A DNA stretch of 64,000 nucleotides from Gnetum montanum (GCA_015680685.1 MNCI01004706.1:201825-265824), one strand, 5' to 3'. Positions 44,446-57,224 are shown, numbered from the stretch's first letter. Notes: a model not told the origin generated them from the letters alone. Translations and numbers: made by a program.

Positions 44446-46449
44446 TTAATCCTTCTTGTTATTATAATGGGGGATATCCCCCATAACTAAACATTTGAGC
44501 ATGGTGAGGATTAATAGTCGAAATATGAGGATCCTTGCATGTTGGAAATATCGGAACATGGTCATACTTACCCCATTGGGGTTCACACACTTGATTGTAG
44601 TAAGTGTAGTGGGGAAATTTATAAGATGTGGTTCTTGGGTAAAGAGTTGGCCCACTATGATATTTGTGACCGTACGATGGTATGCAGGGATTGGGTTGTC
44701 GCTCTCCATGCCTGTGTTCATTGGGCCGTATGGTTGTTGGAGTGTTAGTTGGTGGCCCTGATGAAGTAACATGAGGCATTGGGTTCGAAGATACGGGTGC
44801 ACCACAAGGTTGGACTTGTGCTGACTTGGAGGATGCAGTCGCCTTGGAATTGTGTTGTCCCTTCTTAGGGTCATTTCTAAAGAAGGGACGCCTTCGATGT
44901 TGTTGAGGTATCTCACTACTATTGGCAATAGTAGCACAAGTAATGTTTGGAGGTTGTTGCTATTATGCAGGCACCTTATGAACAGTTGGTGGAAATGTAT
45001 AAGGAGGGAAAGGATGAGAATGTTGAAAATTAGAAGAAGTGTGTGGTACACAAGGTGGTGGTTGTGTTGAGGACATGGGCTAATAGTATTGAGGAGAATA
45101 GTAATGTGGTGAGGTAGGGCATGTTGACCTAGCTGGAGAAACAAGATGTTAAACTAGGTAAGTGTTTAGATTTAGATGATATGAAGGGTGTCTCCAGTTT
45201 AGGGGTGGCTTCCCCCACGACTGGGATTGTTGCCACTGTGATCAAAGATAGTATCTCTGTATCAACTATGGATGTAACATGTTTCCCCAATGATCATGTA
45301 AATGTAACAATATTGGGCATTGGCCCTTGGGGTGATCATACAGGAAAATGTTGCATTTGTACATATGATTGGCAATTGAGCTCTTATTTCCTTCATCCCT
45401 TCTTTCCGATTCTCTAATGATATTTTTTCCTGCTTCTCGGGTTGTCAAAAATTTTTCTCCAATGATATCGATATATTCTCCATACTTTTTATGCGTCCAT
45501 TCCAACATCTTATTGATCTTTGCCTCAACTTCCTCTAACGATTGTTGTACTAGCAAAGATGGTTCTTTCCCCTTGTAGTAGGTTGATTTCTCCTTTTTGT
45601 GATTATGGACCTTTGTTAAGTTGAGATTTTGATCCCGTTGATGTTTTTCAACACTCTCCCATCTAGCCATTTCTCCTTCTTCTTTTGATACCTGCTTAAT
45701 AAGCTCTTGGAGTTGATGGGTTTGTAGTTCGTATAGTTGACCTTGGGTATACATTCCTAGGGTTTCTCTTGTTGCATCACGAAGATCATCAATGATATGG
45801 TACATTAACCTTTCCTCGGAAAACCCATGGCCTAGACAGTTGTTTAATAGTGCATCATATCTTCCTAAGGCCATGTCCAAGGGTTCATGTTGTGCTTGTT
45901 TCCATCCTTGGATTTTTTTCCTCAAGGTTGAAACTCTTGTGTAGGTTTGATATCTTTCATTAAAAATTTCTACCATTGTTGACCAATGTCGTATTGAATT
46001 TGGTTTTAACGATCTATACCATACTTTTGCTTGGCCAATGAGTGTCATAAGGAAGAGCTTGAGTTTTTGCCAACCATTATCAATGTTGTTCCATGTGTAG
46101 GCATCGTAGAAGGCTTGTAAATGTTTTTGTGGATCTAGGTCATAGCCTCTTGAAAAATTGGAAAAGTTGTTTAAATCGAGCTTGGGTAGATGGCTCTCTT
46201 TACGATGCCTATAGGAGATTTGAATAGCCTCTTGTATTTTCATTAGGCTTGTAGTGGCCAGTGGGGGTTCATCATCATCTAGTGAGTTATGCTTTCATGT
46301 GTTAGGATGACGTTGCTTTCATTGATGTTTATAAGAAATCCCCACCTCGGATTGTGTACTCCAATCTTCATTATCATATAATTCATTGGTTCTCCAATGA
46401 ACTTCTTCACTAGGTGTGGCATTATTATAGTCTTGGAGGAGAGTCATGG
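44446..46449 (-). pseudogene. gag of element D
   Basis: From ATG 46449 (MTLLQDYNN) there are two stops, then an open frame 46243-45266 of 325 aa. Its first 200 residues are a retrotransposon Gag capsid domain (GYDLDPQKHLQAFYDAYTW, GQAKVWYRSLKP, FNERYQTY, LNNCLGHGFSEERLMYHIID). A Glu/Lys-rich, coiled-coil-like linker follows at about residues 175-290. At residues 297-309 a CCHC knuckle is degenerate (C-x2-F-x3-H-x4-C). A Pro/Tyr/Ser/His-rich tail lies in other frames (45144-44446). Of the gag copies here this one is nearest to intact. Confidence 0.8.
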
Positions 46450-46570
46450 TTGTGAAGTTGTGTGTGAATTTATATGTGACTTTTTTATAATTATTTCTTT
46501 CTTAAAGATATATCGTTAAGTCCTATACAGCAACCTTGTATGACATAACTAATCTAGATAACTAGCACCG

Positions 46571-46588
46571 TCCCCGACAATAGCACCA
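46571..46588 (-). other. Primer binding site, element D
   Basis: TCCCCGACAATAGCACCA (plus orientation) matches the tRNA-Asp 3' end at 14 of 18 positions, one base from the LTR. Confidence 0.75.
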
Positions 46589-46589
46589 A

Positions 46590-47469
46590 TGATGAGTGGC
46601 GAGTTACCCCTACACTCAATCATACAAATACGAGCGTTACATGCACGATTTGGTCGAATTCCGTAGATGAAATAGTTGTGGCATCTAGACAATTAGCCTT
46701 AGCTCATAGTTTGCTATCTTCCCACCTGGACTAGTATTAACTTTGTCATGTATGGTTTAGTCCAGAGTGAGGTGTATGATGTGTTTCTAACCTAATGCTA
46801 CTCTTGAAGGTAATGAAAGGTAATATTGTCTAAGCTAAGAGAGAAAGGATGAGAGAGAATCTAAGCTAGCCTAAGTNGTCTAAGCTAAGAGAGAAAGGAT
46901 GAGAGAAAATCTAAGCTAGTCTAAGTGTGATCAGCATCCATTCCTTGATCATCCGTACACATCTTGGACTTCGTGCATGACTACTACTGGGATTACCAAG
47001 CACAGATCCTAGGTATGCTACTGGGTTACCAAGTAGTCACACTTAAATGCTCATAATCAAGTCGTACTCATTTCGCGTTTAATAGGAGTTCAAGGGTGAG
47101 AAGATATTAACTAGGAAAGCAGTAAATAACAATTAATTAAATGATTAAGCTAAGTGAATGTTGCAATGATGAAGTAATCTTGATCTTTATTTCTGGTCAT
47201 GTGCATGTCCAAGTACGTCACACTCGAATAAAGGATGCCATACAATTACAATCACCACACTGTGGGCATACACTGAGAGGAAAAGGGTTAAGAGGAAAAA
47301 TAAAAACTAAAATCAAAACTAACTCTAAATTGACTACTTGCTCCTCCAGATCTATCTACCTCTTATTTATAGATAAGGAGACAGGCTATGATATCGCGTC
47401 ATCTATGATATTGCAGATGCGATATCATGGTTGCGATATCACGGCTATTAGCAAATTCATGACTCATCA
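46590..47469 (-). repeat. 5' LTR of element D (880 bp)
   Basis: It starts TGATGAGTGGCGAGT and ends CATGACTCATCA. Minus TATA (CTATAAATAAG) at about 47363-47374; GATATC array 47385-47452 with three exact sites. About 50 bp are present twice around the N at 46877, an unmerged contig overlap. Paired repeats GGGATTACCAAG and GGGTTACCAAG at about 46988-47033. Confidence 0.9.
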
Positions 47470-47474
47470 CAAAG

Positions 47475-48450
47475 GATGTTGGTCATTTGTTCACCACCTT
47501 CAGTAGCTTTTTCTTCTAATCATAAGCAATGTTGACATTAATGATTATTGAGTTACCACTATTAAAGATAGCATATTCTAAGGTTATCGATAAATATTTT
47601 AGTTCAAGTGGCTCCTACTTAAAGTGATATGAGATTTCCAACTCTTCCCAATTTCATTCTATGTATGGGAGAGTTGACTATGAAGCTACTTCATTTCATT
47701 CGTATTCTCAATGTAGGCACTTGTAAGGCTCTCTAATGATTTCATCATATTCTAGATTCAGCTTGATTTCTAATATTAGACAATCAGTACCATCCTATTA
47801 TGTGGATGATGCATATAAGAACTTTTGAATGACTACTATTTTAGCATACTGGTTACATGCTTAGATAGATATACCTTTGACTATCCATATTTTCTTCATG
47901 CAATGGTACCTTGTATCACTATATGCAATGCATGAAATCCTCTTCTTCTTCATTTTTCCAAATTCATTTTTCTTAGAGATTTCCAAAGAAAGGTCCTGAA
48001 TCCCCATCTTGGCATCTATGGTACTTAGCCAAATCCTTCTCATAATGATAGAGAAGTTTCCCCTTACAATTATCCACATGGATTACAAGGAAATATATAA
48101 GATAGGACCACCCACAAAGGCTAGTCACAATGTCCTCCACTAGCCTCAAAGAAATAGTGATGGACTAATATGCAAGTTCTAGTATGATATTACTCCTCTT
48201 GAGAGGTGGCAGGTTCTAGGTCTTATACATTTCTGATGAGATTAAGTTCATCCCAGAATGTGAGTTCAAAAAAGCCTTACATGAATCATTTATTGCATTC
48301 TATAAATAGATAAGGAAACTTGTAGGATTAGATTACTTCTTGGGAAGGTGGCCAAACTTTATCCAATTGGTAATTGTGTGGGTCAACATGATAGTGTAGA
48401 CATTGAAGAAATTTTTGTTTGAAGGTAACTCGAAAGTACTTTTGGAGGTA
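47475..48450 (-). pseudogene. pol of element C, part 1: protease and start of RT
   Basis: Directly after element D the sequence aligns with 21018-21900 of A. The protease C-terminal part is open at 48079-47861 (72 aa; IWLSTIDAKMGIQDLSLEIS). The active-site region (about 48230-48300) is decayed. The linker to RT lies at 47475-47860. Confidence 0.65.
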
Positions 48451-50871
48451 GATGAGGTAGGGTTAATAGCCACAGGTTTCTACAAGCACTTTGTAGGACT
48501 GTTTGTTCTAAAGAATATCCTCTTGTGAGGTTTTTCTCTAGAACCACTCACATGAATATTTGGCTATAAGTTTACTACCCTTGTGGTGTTTTACTATTGT
48601 GGCTATGGTGAAATTTCTATCTACATAGGTGAAGTAGGTGGTAAAGGTGTTGAAATTGATAATGTAGGAATTGTTGAGGGATATGGAGGAGGAAAAGAAA
48701 AAAGAGACTCACTTCTTAGAGAAGATGCTCTATAATATTTTTAAGGATTGTAGTTGGAAGAGAAGGAGACATGGTTGGATGAGCCATGAATAGATATAGG
48801 TTTCTACACATAATATCCATAAGGGATTGGATACCTATAAGGATACTACTGTCATGGTGGTGACATCTTCCATGATCATAGATTTTACCATTGTTGGTAT
48901 TGCTCCTAAGGTTGATGAGGTTCTCATCTCCAATAATATGTTATTTGGTGGAAATGATACTTGTAGTTTTCTTGTGGGTAAGGAAATTTCCTAAGTTTTT
49001 ACCTTTTTATAAATTTGGGATTGAATGCATGCACCCCTAATTCTTACAAATGTGACAACTCTAGGAAACATCCCTTAGGATGTTCATACTAGTAGATATT
49101 GCTTCCATCATCAACCATCTTAGGATTTGCAACCTCTTTAACTATCATAGCTTTACTATTTTGATTATGTTAACCCCTTTCTCTATCCTTTTTCTCCTTT
49201 TATCTTGACCACTACTCCCTTTCTTCACTCTTTCTTCTACACTTTTAAGAGCTATTTGGAACTTTTCATTTAAGGAGTTCCATATTTTACCAACCTTAGC
49301 TAATATTTTAGAGAAAAAATTTTGTATCAGTAAGGTCTTCCTCTATATGACTTCATCAAGTGGTGCTTCCTCCTATAAATCATAAAAACACACCTTCATT
49401 TTGTGAATGGAGGATTCCATGTTATTCTCCTTTGCATTTTCATGTTTTGTCTGCTTTCCTTCTTTTTTTGCCACTTATTCTATTATCCTTTGAATTTGAT
49501 GGACCCACATTTTAGAGTGTCTTTCTTTGGAATATATGTCAAGGGCTTCTATATTTTTATTCTAGAGTCCATCTACGATATGACAAAGTTGTTCTTTTTG
49601 AGAGTATCCATGGCCTATGCACTAGTGTAATAGAAAGTAGTACCTACCTAGGGTTGCATCCAAGGCCTCATGATTTTCTTATTTTCATCCTTGGATTTGC
49701 ATTCGTAAGTTAGAACTCTAGAGTATGTTTAGTATTTGTTGTTGAATAGTTCCAACATGGTACTCTATTGGCAAATAAATTATGGTTCCAAGAATTGGTA
49801 CTATCTTTTTACTTCTTTGATGAGTATCCTTGGAAATAATTTAAGCTTCTACCATTCATTTTCTATGTTCTATAAAGTGCATGCATTATGAAATGCTTGT
49901 ATATGATTTTGTGGATCTACATTATATCCCCCTTCAAACATGGGAATACTATTCATATCTAGCCTCTTAATCCTACTATCTCTTTGATGCCTTGTGGATA
50001 TTTTTATTGCCTTTGAAATATTGAGCATGTTTCTAGTTGCTAGCAGAGGCTTATCATAGTCGTTCCATTCATGGTGGCTCCTTTTATGGCCATGATTCCA
50101 ATGATGAGTTCTATTATGCCTTCATTCTTGATGGTGCTCTTCTTCCTCTTATGGTTGTCTATGCCTTCAATCTTGATCATCTTTTTTGGATCTTCGTTTA
50201 TCTCCATCTTGTTGTTCATCTCCATCTCAATCCTGACTACTTATCCTTTTATCTTGGCCACATCTCCTTTTATCATAGTTTGAGAACAAAGAGGATGATG
50301 ACTATGAGACCTCAACCTTGATGTTTACTAGACTCTTAACCTTGTTCTTCCTTCTTCTTGGTTGTTGTCCAATGTGGACTACAACCATTGTTGAATAGTA
50401 TCACCCTCATTTAAAGGAGATGAGTTTGTATAATGGGAGAGCCTTGAGAAGAATTCTAGATCCTTCCTTTACATTTGTAAAAAATGATGATGTTAGGATC
50501 CCTTTATCTTTAGAGGTCTCATATCATACTTCCATGTACTGATCTTTCTAAAGCTAGGAATTAGTAGGTTCATATTCCCTATATGTGTGGTTTAGAACCT
50601 CATATTCAGGATTCAGTGCTATGATGCCTAATTTAATGAGATTGGCCATCAACATGGCAAGAACAGATCAATAAGGAGGCAACACAATATTATCTTATAT
50701 GTTCCTCTAGTGTAGTTGTTCATCTTGATGAAGGATGAAAGTGAAATCTAGATTATAAGGATCTGAATAGGCATAGGCAACTCTAAGTTGTTGGGGCCTT
50801 TTTGATGCCTTCTATAGTTGATTGGATTCTCTTGTATGTAGTGATGATTCATTCCTATGAGAAGAAGCCAT
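48451..50871 (-). pseudogene. gag of element C
   Basis: It starts MASSHRNESSL at 50871, with FTFILHQDEQL near 50750, then a His/Asp/Arg-rich part (50330-50040), a capsid-like domain at about 50010-49400 (LDMNSIPMFEGGYNVDPQNH, QAFHNACTL), and a Pro/Tyr-rich tail to about 48450. Each block has stops. It matches gag of F in order and wording, and gag of D more distantly. Confidence 0.6.
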
Positions 50872-51008
50872 GTTAGTAATGTATATAATCAGTGTGCCTT
50901 TGATATTTTAATTCTTTAATTATTTCCTTTTTTGGGTAAGATTGGGTTGTTTTTGTCTTATCTTTATAATGTCTTTATATAAATTCATAGTCTATTAGTT
51001 AAACTATG

Positions 51009-51026
51009 TCCTTAGCAATGACACCA
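51009..51026 (-). other. Primer binding site, element C
   Basis: TCCTTAGCAATGACACCA (plus orientation) matches the tRNA-Asp 3' end at 12 of 18 positions. The decay fits the greater age of C. Confidence 0.6.
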
Positions 51027-51027
51027 A

Positions 51028-51907
51028 TGATGAGCAATGGGTATTCCCTACATCCAACCATATGAATCATAAGCATTCACTAGCAATCTAGTCAAATTTC
51101 ATAAACTTAGTCTTTAATGTTTTCCTATAGTCCTAAAGAATGAATCTTGGAGTTGTATGATCATTATCTTCCTAAATTGCTCTTTTGTGTGATTAATACA
51201 TATAGTTAAGTTTGAGTGGCACATGATATATATTCTTATAAGTATTTTTAATATATTTTTAATCTAATGACTAGATGAGTGAATGGAGGCTTAAAAATTA
51301 ATTATCCAACTAATTAGGTAATATACTAACTAACTATCCTAATGTAAAGTAATTGTTCCCACCTATCATACACATTTCAAACTAGTGTTTATGCTACTAG
51401 GTTACCAAATAGTTATTACTAACTATACCAAATGTCCATCACTGGGATTACCAAGTGTAATACATTATGCTTGAAGTGGTTGTACTTATGTATTTATGAT
51501 TAATTGCATTAACTATTTGAAACCATGAATCTAAATTGCATGAAAAGTAAAGTGTTGAATGTAAAGAGTAAACTAATCTAAGTGCTGCAATGGATCTTAA
51601 AAATCTTGACTTTATTACCATTAATGCCAATGGGTTTACGTACATACTCACTTAAATAAATCACCATACAATTTCTTAAATCCAGATTTTGGGTACTTGA
51701 AGGGAAAAATATTCTAACTCTGGAAAGGAGAAACTATAAAAACTTGGCTATGCTATAATTTCTAAGTATCATAGATGTAGGTGGTAAGAACATTTATATA
51801 GGTACTTCTTACATTAGCATCGATGCATTTGCATCAATGCATCCTACCGTGTGTCAATTGGGATATGTCAACAAGGCTCCATTGACTCATCTAATCATGA
51901 CTCATCA
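51028..51907 (-). repeat. 5' LTR of element C (880 bp)
   Basis: It starts TGATGAGCAATGGG and ends CATGACTCATCA. Minus TATA (CTATATAAATG) at about 51794-51806; U3 motifs GCATCGATGCATTTGC and GCATCAATGCATCC lie at 51819-51845. Paired repeats GGTTACCAAATAG and GGATTACCAAGTG lie at about 51401-51456. Confidence 0.85.
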
Positions 51908-54900
51908 TTACGGGTAAGACATCCTATCATAACCTAAAATTTTGCAAAATTTTAGCTATTTAATTTAATGTATGTGATTAATTATTTAATATTATTTGAT
52001 GCATTATAATAGATTAGCTTTAATTTTCTTGGTTAAATCATAGCATGATATTAATATTATTACTATTATTTTTGTTGTTAGTTTCCTTTGTAAGTGAATG
52101 CAATTTGCTTACTAGAGTATTTTGTTACAGTTTGTATCCTTTTTTCTACTACTATTAGAGCTTATTCATAGATCTACTATATATTTTATGATTAAATGTT
52201 GGAATCTAATTAATCCTGTAACTTTTTCTTTTTATTAGTTATCATACCTTTACAAGTATTTAATCTTTATTATGTATATTCAATTATGCACATTTAGTTA
52301 TGCATTTGTTTAGTTTTACTATGCACATGAGATTATATAATACTTTGTTCATGGAATAATTTTAGACCCTAACCTTACCCATACCATATCCCTTGTTATA
52401 TTTTGTCATTAAACTAGATTTCAAAGTTCATGCATAATTATAATTAAAAATTACATAAATTAGCTTTGGTAAGGATGTACTTTATGACAATATCCTACCT
52501 TTAATCTAACCTTACTGATGTGTCTCAAGCATTTAAAAATGTTACTTTCAACCCTTGGTTCATTAGAATTGGAGTAACGGTGTTCAAAATATCACATTTT
52601 TATGTTGCTAAAAATACGATAAAAGTTCCAACATTTGAACTATGTGACTATGATAGGTAATAATTTGATATGATTTTAGCATATAGTCATGTAGTGTTTG
52701 GAATTTGATTGGGAGTCCATATGTGATTGTTATGAGTGCTTGAACATTGAGAGTATTAGTTTAAAGAGAAAAAATGGAAAATAGTCATAAAAAATGAAAC
52801 AGTGAAAATGAATAAAAGTAAAAATCAATTTTTTAAAAAAAATCCAAAAACACTTCATTTTACATGACAAAAGTAAGATAGTTTATGAAAGAAAAAACAA
52901 TATATATATATATGTTATAAACATAACATATGTATTTTTACACCATTGCCTCATCTTTGTTTTCTGCTATCTTTCATATGCATTTAGATTTTCTATTTTC
53001 TGTTTCGAATAGAATCCAATTTTCATACTATTTCTTCATATTCAAGTTAGTTTTAGCTCTATTTCTTCCATTTCTAAATATGTACTAAGCCCAAGTATCA
53101 CATTTCATGTGATTCTTCTACTTATAAATAGATTGTGGCATTCAGTACATCTTGTTTTAGTATGTACAAGGTTTTTGACACGTTAATTCAAAGCAAAGTT
53201 CAAACTAAATTTGAGCATTTTTATCGAAAAGAAAGATAATAAGAAGATTTTGAAAGCCTTGCCAACTCAAGTAATAAAGCTTATTTTATTTGACTTTGCT
53301 TTTTGTTATGGATTTTACATGTTTTCTTTATGCTTTCTGGTTTTTCACTATTCTTTCATGATTTTAATTATTAAGATGAAATTCTACTGAATTTTTTCTA
53401 TTTGAACTTGTTTTTATGTTAATATTTATATTGCAAACTTTTCCATTTCTTTTTTTTTTGTTTTGTTTTTGGTGAATTTTTACAATTGTGGAAACTTTAT
53501 CAACTTACTTCTTGAATACTTTATACTTATTTTGGATCAAATCTTCATATAAACAATATTTTCCAAGAATCTTTTATAGAATTTTAGTTATTATGGGTTT
53601 TTGATATTTTTGGAAATCTTTTGAATTTTGGAGTAAAATAATGATATTTATGTGACCAATTTTGCTAGGTTGATAGTGCAAGTCATGAATCTTTTAGATG
53701 CTTCAATTTGCATGTAGTAGTGGAGTGTTCTTTGGTGGGACACACCACATAAGACCAAAAATTTGGATGGATTTTACACTATTGATGTGTAAAATTGGGT
53801 AACAAATAACACTTGTTTAAAACATGTTTTAAGAGACAAAAGCCTAGGACATCTTCCATATATGTATGGAAACGTGAGAATAGTCAAAGTTGATAAAGTG
53901 TATGTAGTGTTTAGTAAACATAAATCATTATGTTTAACGATATTGATAATTTTGTGAGGGAAGAGTTTGTATGAATGCATATAATAGTTTCTATTATGAG
54001 CATTGAAGTGGGTGGTAAATAATAACTAACTGATAAAGTAGTATAAGAGATAATTCAAATAAATCGTGAAGTTAAATAGATCATGTAATAAATGAAATGA
54101 TTAGGAATATTGTAAATAAATGTTGAAAATTAAATTGATCCTAAAATTAACAAATAAAATAGCAAAAGAGGGAGAGGGTAAAATTGGAAAGAAAGTAGTA
54201 GAATTTTCATAATCAAAATAGAAAGCTTTAATATTCATGAATTAACATCTTTACCGAACAACATATGCATTGAAAGTCCACACATTACAAACATAACTAA
54301 GCTTGTAATGAGAATTAAGACTTAGTAACTTACATTGATAGTTCAAAATAAATCCATAAAATCAAAGGTGGGAACTAAAATAGTAGAAAAAGAAGCACTT
54401 AGCTTACTTTAGAGCTCCAAATCTTATCTTCAAGAAAACCTATAGCTTGCACTAGCTTGCTTACTTGTAGCTTCAATAGGTACATCTTTTCCAAAAAGTC
54501 AATATATCTTCTCTTCTTCTCATCTGGGAGTTAATGGTAAAACTCCTAATTTACGAACAAGATAGTTTGATTTTCCCTTAATCAATCTCCAAGAGTTCAA
54601 ATTGTTCCAAGAGAGAACCAAAGGAATCTAGGATACATGGGATAGGAGGTTCTAATTTTGGGAAATAACACAAATCTAGAGGTTTTGGAAAGACCCAACT
54701 TTCCTTTGATGCCTCCCTTGATGCCTCTACTTCCTTTTGCCTTTTATGGATAGGCTCTTCTAATTGTTTGTCTTCTCCATCTATTTGACCCCTTTCATTA
54801 TTTTATGATATGCTCCTACACAAGATAACATGTGAGAAGTATCAAAATTCTCTTAAAAAAATGAAACAAATAGATTTCATTAATAATAGATGATCACAAG

Positions 54901-56915
54901 TATCATCTTCCATCATGGTATAACTGTATGTTTTGGAAAATTAAAACATCAATGTAACTAAAGATCTCTCTTTTTTTCTATGTTTTTTTGAAAAGAAAAA
55001 AAAACTTAATAAGATATAATATACAAGAAAACCAATACAAAAACTTTGAATTGCAGCAAGCCTAGAAAATGTGAAAGAATCTATGTTAAAATAGATTTAA
55101 GAACTCAATCAATTATCATAGAAGCCTAACATTCTAGAAAACAACAAACCATTCAACTATTAACTACAGATGTCAATATGGTCTAGATACTATAATATAA
55201 CTAGTTAATACTTGCATAGTTTCTCTTATATCAAGAGAAAAAAATATGCTTAGAACATGATAAAGTAATGAAAATATTGAACATGCATTAGAAAATACTT
55301 TTCTAATACAATACCAAAGTGGAAGTCTTATCATTGTCTTATTATTATAGAAAAGAAATTGTGAGTAAGGTTTTGATATTATGCGAAGCTTCAATGGAGA
55401 TAGTTATATGGTCGTTTACTTCAAAATGAAAAAAATGGCTCTCATACTAGCATATAAATGGTGAAGGTATATGCAACCAAAAATAAATAAATCAATGAAT
55501 GTACACTAAATGAAGGATAAAATATGTCTGGGTCACATTCTAAGGAAGGAATATCAAAGAAAACTATGAAAAGTTAAACAAAATATCCAAGGAAGAAAAA
55601 TATGATTGATATGCAAAGGTTTTTTAACAACTAAAGAAACTAGTTTATTTAGTAGGATAAGAAGCTGCTCTTGTAATGCCACAAAGTTCATCATGAGGTG
55701 CATGCCACTTTAGATCTATCTACATGGGGATCAAGAAAAAGCCTCAACATGAGAACTATCCTATTGTTATTTCCTGTGCTATAGATGCCATCATGTAGCC
55801 ATGCATTATCATGGTGCTTTAGTTTTTGGTTTTTCCATTACATAATGTGTTAGCCAAAAAAACCAACTACATGCACAAAATAGATCAAGCACAAATACAA
55901 CAAATCATGTGACAACATGATGCTACTCAATCATCTTTTAATCATTCTTCCTCTTACTCATTTTCACTTCCTCCATAATGGGTATATCTCCAACATCAAG
56001 CCTTTTGCAGATGTCTCCCTTAACCACGATGATGGAATTCATAGTGAGGCATTTCCAAGGAATGTAGTCTTTCATGAGGATCTTTTTAGCAAACATGCAA
56101 GTGCACAAAGATGGCCTTGAACATCCATGATATGCCATTGCGAATGTCAAAGGATTCTACAACTGTCCTAGATTTGGTATTGGAAGTAGCCAAAAGGGAA
56201 CAACTAAAATTTTCTTTACATTCTTGTTGGTCATTTAACCACATGTTAGAAGGAAGAAGGAAGGAAACTTCCAAACATTTCTCCCTGCATTTGTTGCCAT
56301 TACACCTACCTATGCCTAAAAATAGTCATATGAAATTTGTCCTTTTTAAAGTTCTATGAGTAGCATATTTTGAAATGACTCAAACTGATGTTACATTATA
56401 TTCTATTTTATTATTTTAGGGTAACTATAAGTTGCATTGTTAAATTGCAAACATTATCTTCTATACAACTTATCATTGTATACATGTTAGAAAAGCTATG
56501 CATATATGAGAGCATTAGAACAAGTATAAAAATGGTTATGGACTATAATTGTCTATTTGGAAATAAGGAAAATCATACTCATTCCTACTATAGGATGATA
56601 TATAAATATTGATAAACTCACAAAATCAATGAGGCCTACCCAAAATGCACTTTAATCATGTTGGATCTCTTAGAGCCTAAATATCTTCAATCATCATAAC
56701 CTCTTACTAACTAAGCTTGGTATTTAGTGTAATAGTAATTGCTAACTCAAACATGATTAATAATTTAAAATAGTAATAAATAAATAATAGGTTGATCACT
56801 TTAAATGAACTTTTCCACTTATTACACAAGATTCTATACCTAAAGTTGAAGACCAATGATAACTTGAATCTAAGCTTAATCTACCATAAGTTTTAGCCTT
56901 TTAATAACTCTTGGT
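51908..56915. other. AT-rich region with no supported gene
   Basis: Very AT-rich sequence with short frames only. A TATA-like TTATAAATAG at about 53122 and a TATATATATA run at 52901-52911 are the only features. Frames at 55917-56359 on both strands (up to 82 aa) resemble nothing I recognise. It may be old transposon debris or intergenic or intron sequence. Confidence 0.5.
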
Positions 56916-57215
56916 GCTTCCAGTGAGTACTGCACAATATCGCTACTTGTAGTTGCTTGTAGTCTATGCAAAACTAGCTTTCAAAAGGGAATGTTCCTTT
57001 CTAGTATCTAAATCTTCCACTAAAAATTGCCTATTAGTGACTTTAGATGCTTTTGGTAAGGACTACGAGAAATTGCTACTCATAGTTGCTCATAGTCTAT
57101 GAAAATTTGGACTCTAGAAGGGATAGCACCTTTTGGTAGCTGAATTTACCATTAAAACTTGCTTTATGGTAACTTCCAATGCTTCTAGTATAGACTACAT
57201 AAAATTACTGTTGAT
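56916..57215. repeat. Tandem repeat, period about 133 bp, 2.2 copies
   Basis: Units start at 56916, 57049 and 57181 with GCTTC/GCTTT and share TAGTTGCT(T/C)(G/A)TAGTCTATG and a GCTTTATGGTAACTT-like end. Copies are diverged. The third is cut off by the copia LTR at 57225. Confidence 0.7.
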
Positions 57216-57224
57216 AGTGAGGAT

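Larger units (their letters stand above)
40746..47469 (-). mobile_element. Element D: gag-only, non-autonomous element nested in pol of C
   Basis: LTRs are 46590-47469 (5') and 40746-41572 (3'). Target site copies are AAAAG (40741-40745) and CAAAG (47470-47474). The uninterrupted sequence in element A (AAGCAAAGG at 21031) shows CAAAG is original. D is collinear with B (primer site, gag, region without ORFs, TATA, extra-ORF remnant, polypurine tract) and also lacks protease, RT and integrase. It is the best preserved of the four minus-strand gypsy elements with visible LTR pairs or gag; its gag has a 325-residue open frame. Confidence 0.9.
26125..51907 (-). mobile_element. Element C: Athila/Tat-like gypsy carrying nested elements B and D
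   Basis: The 5' LTR is 51907-51028, the 3' LTR is 33404-32822 plus 26430-26125 (split by B). Between them on the minus strand: primer binding site, gag, protease and start of RT (50871-47475), element D, the rest of RT, RNase H and integrase (40740-38430), a region without ORFs, internal promoter, extra ORF and polypurine tract. Removing B and D leaves about 12.7 kb. The flanking five bases (CTAGG left, TTACG right) do not match, so the ends may derive from different insertions or from recombination. The two LTRs are visibly more diverged from each other than those of B or D, as nesting order demands. Confidence 0.85.

Noticed and set aside
44446-45144. 232-aa minus frame as a distinct protein-coding gene
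   Set aside because: It is an alternative frame through the gag tail of element D; composition (His, Leu, Thr) reflects frame-shifted Pro/Tyr-rich coding sequence.
52740-53300. TATA-like box with A/T-rich flanks as a gene promoter or old LTR
   Set aside because: No ORF, no TG/CA termini and no repeat partner in the window; AT-rich DNA gives such boxes by chance.
55917-56359. Overlapping frames of 67-82 aa on both strands as a possible host exon
   Set aside because: No recognisable domain, no convincing splice sites, and coding potential is similar on both strands.
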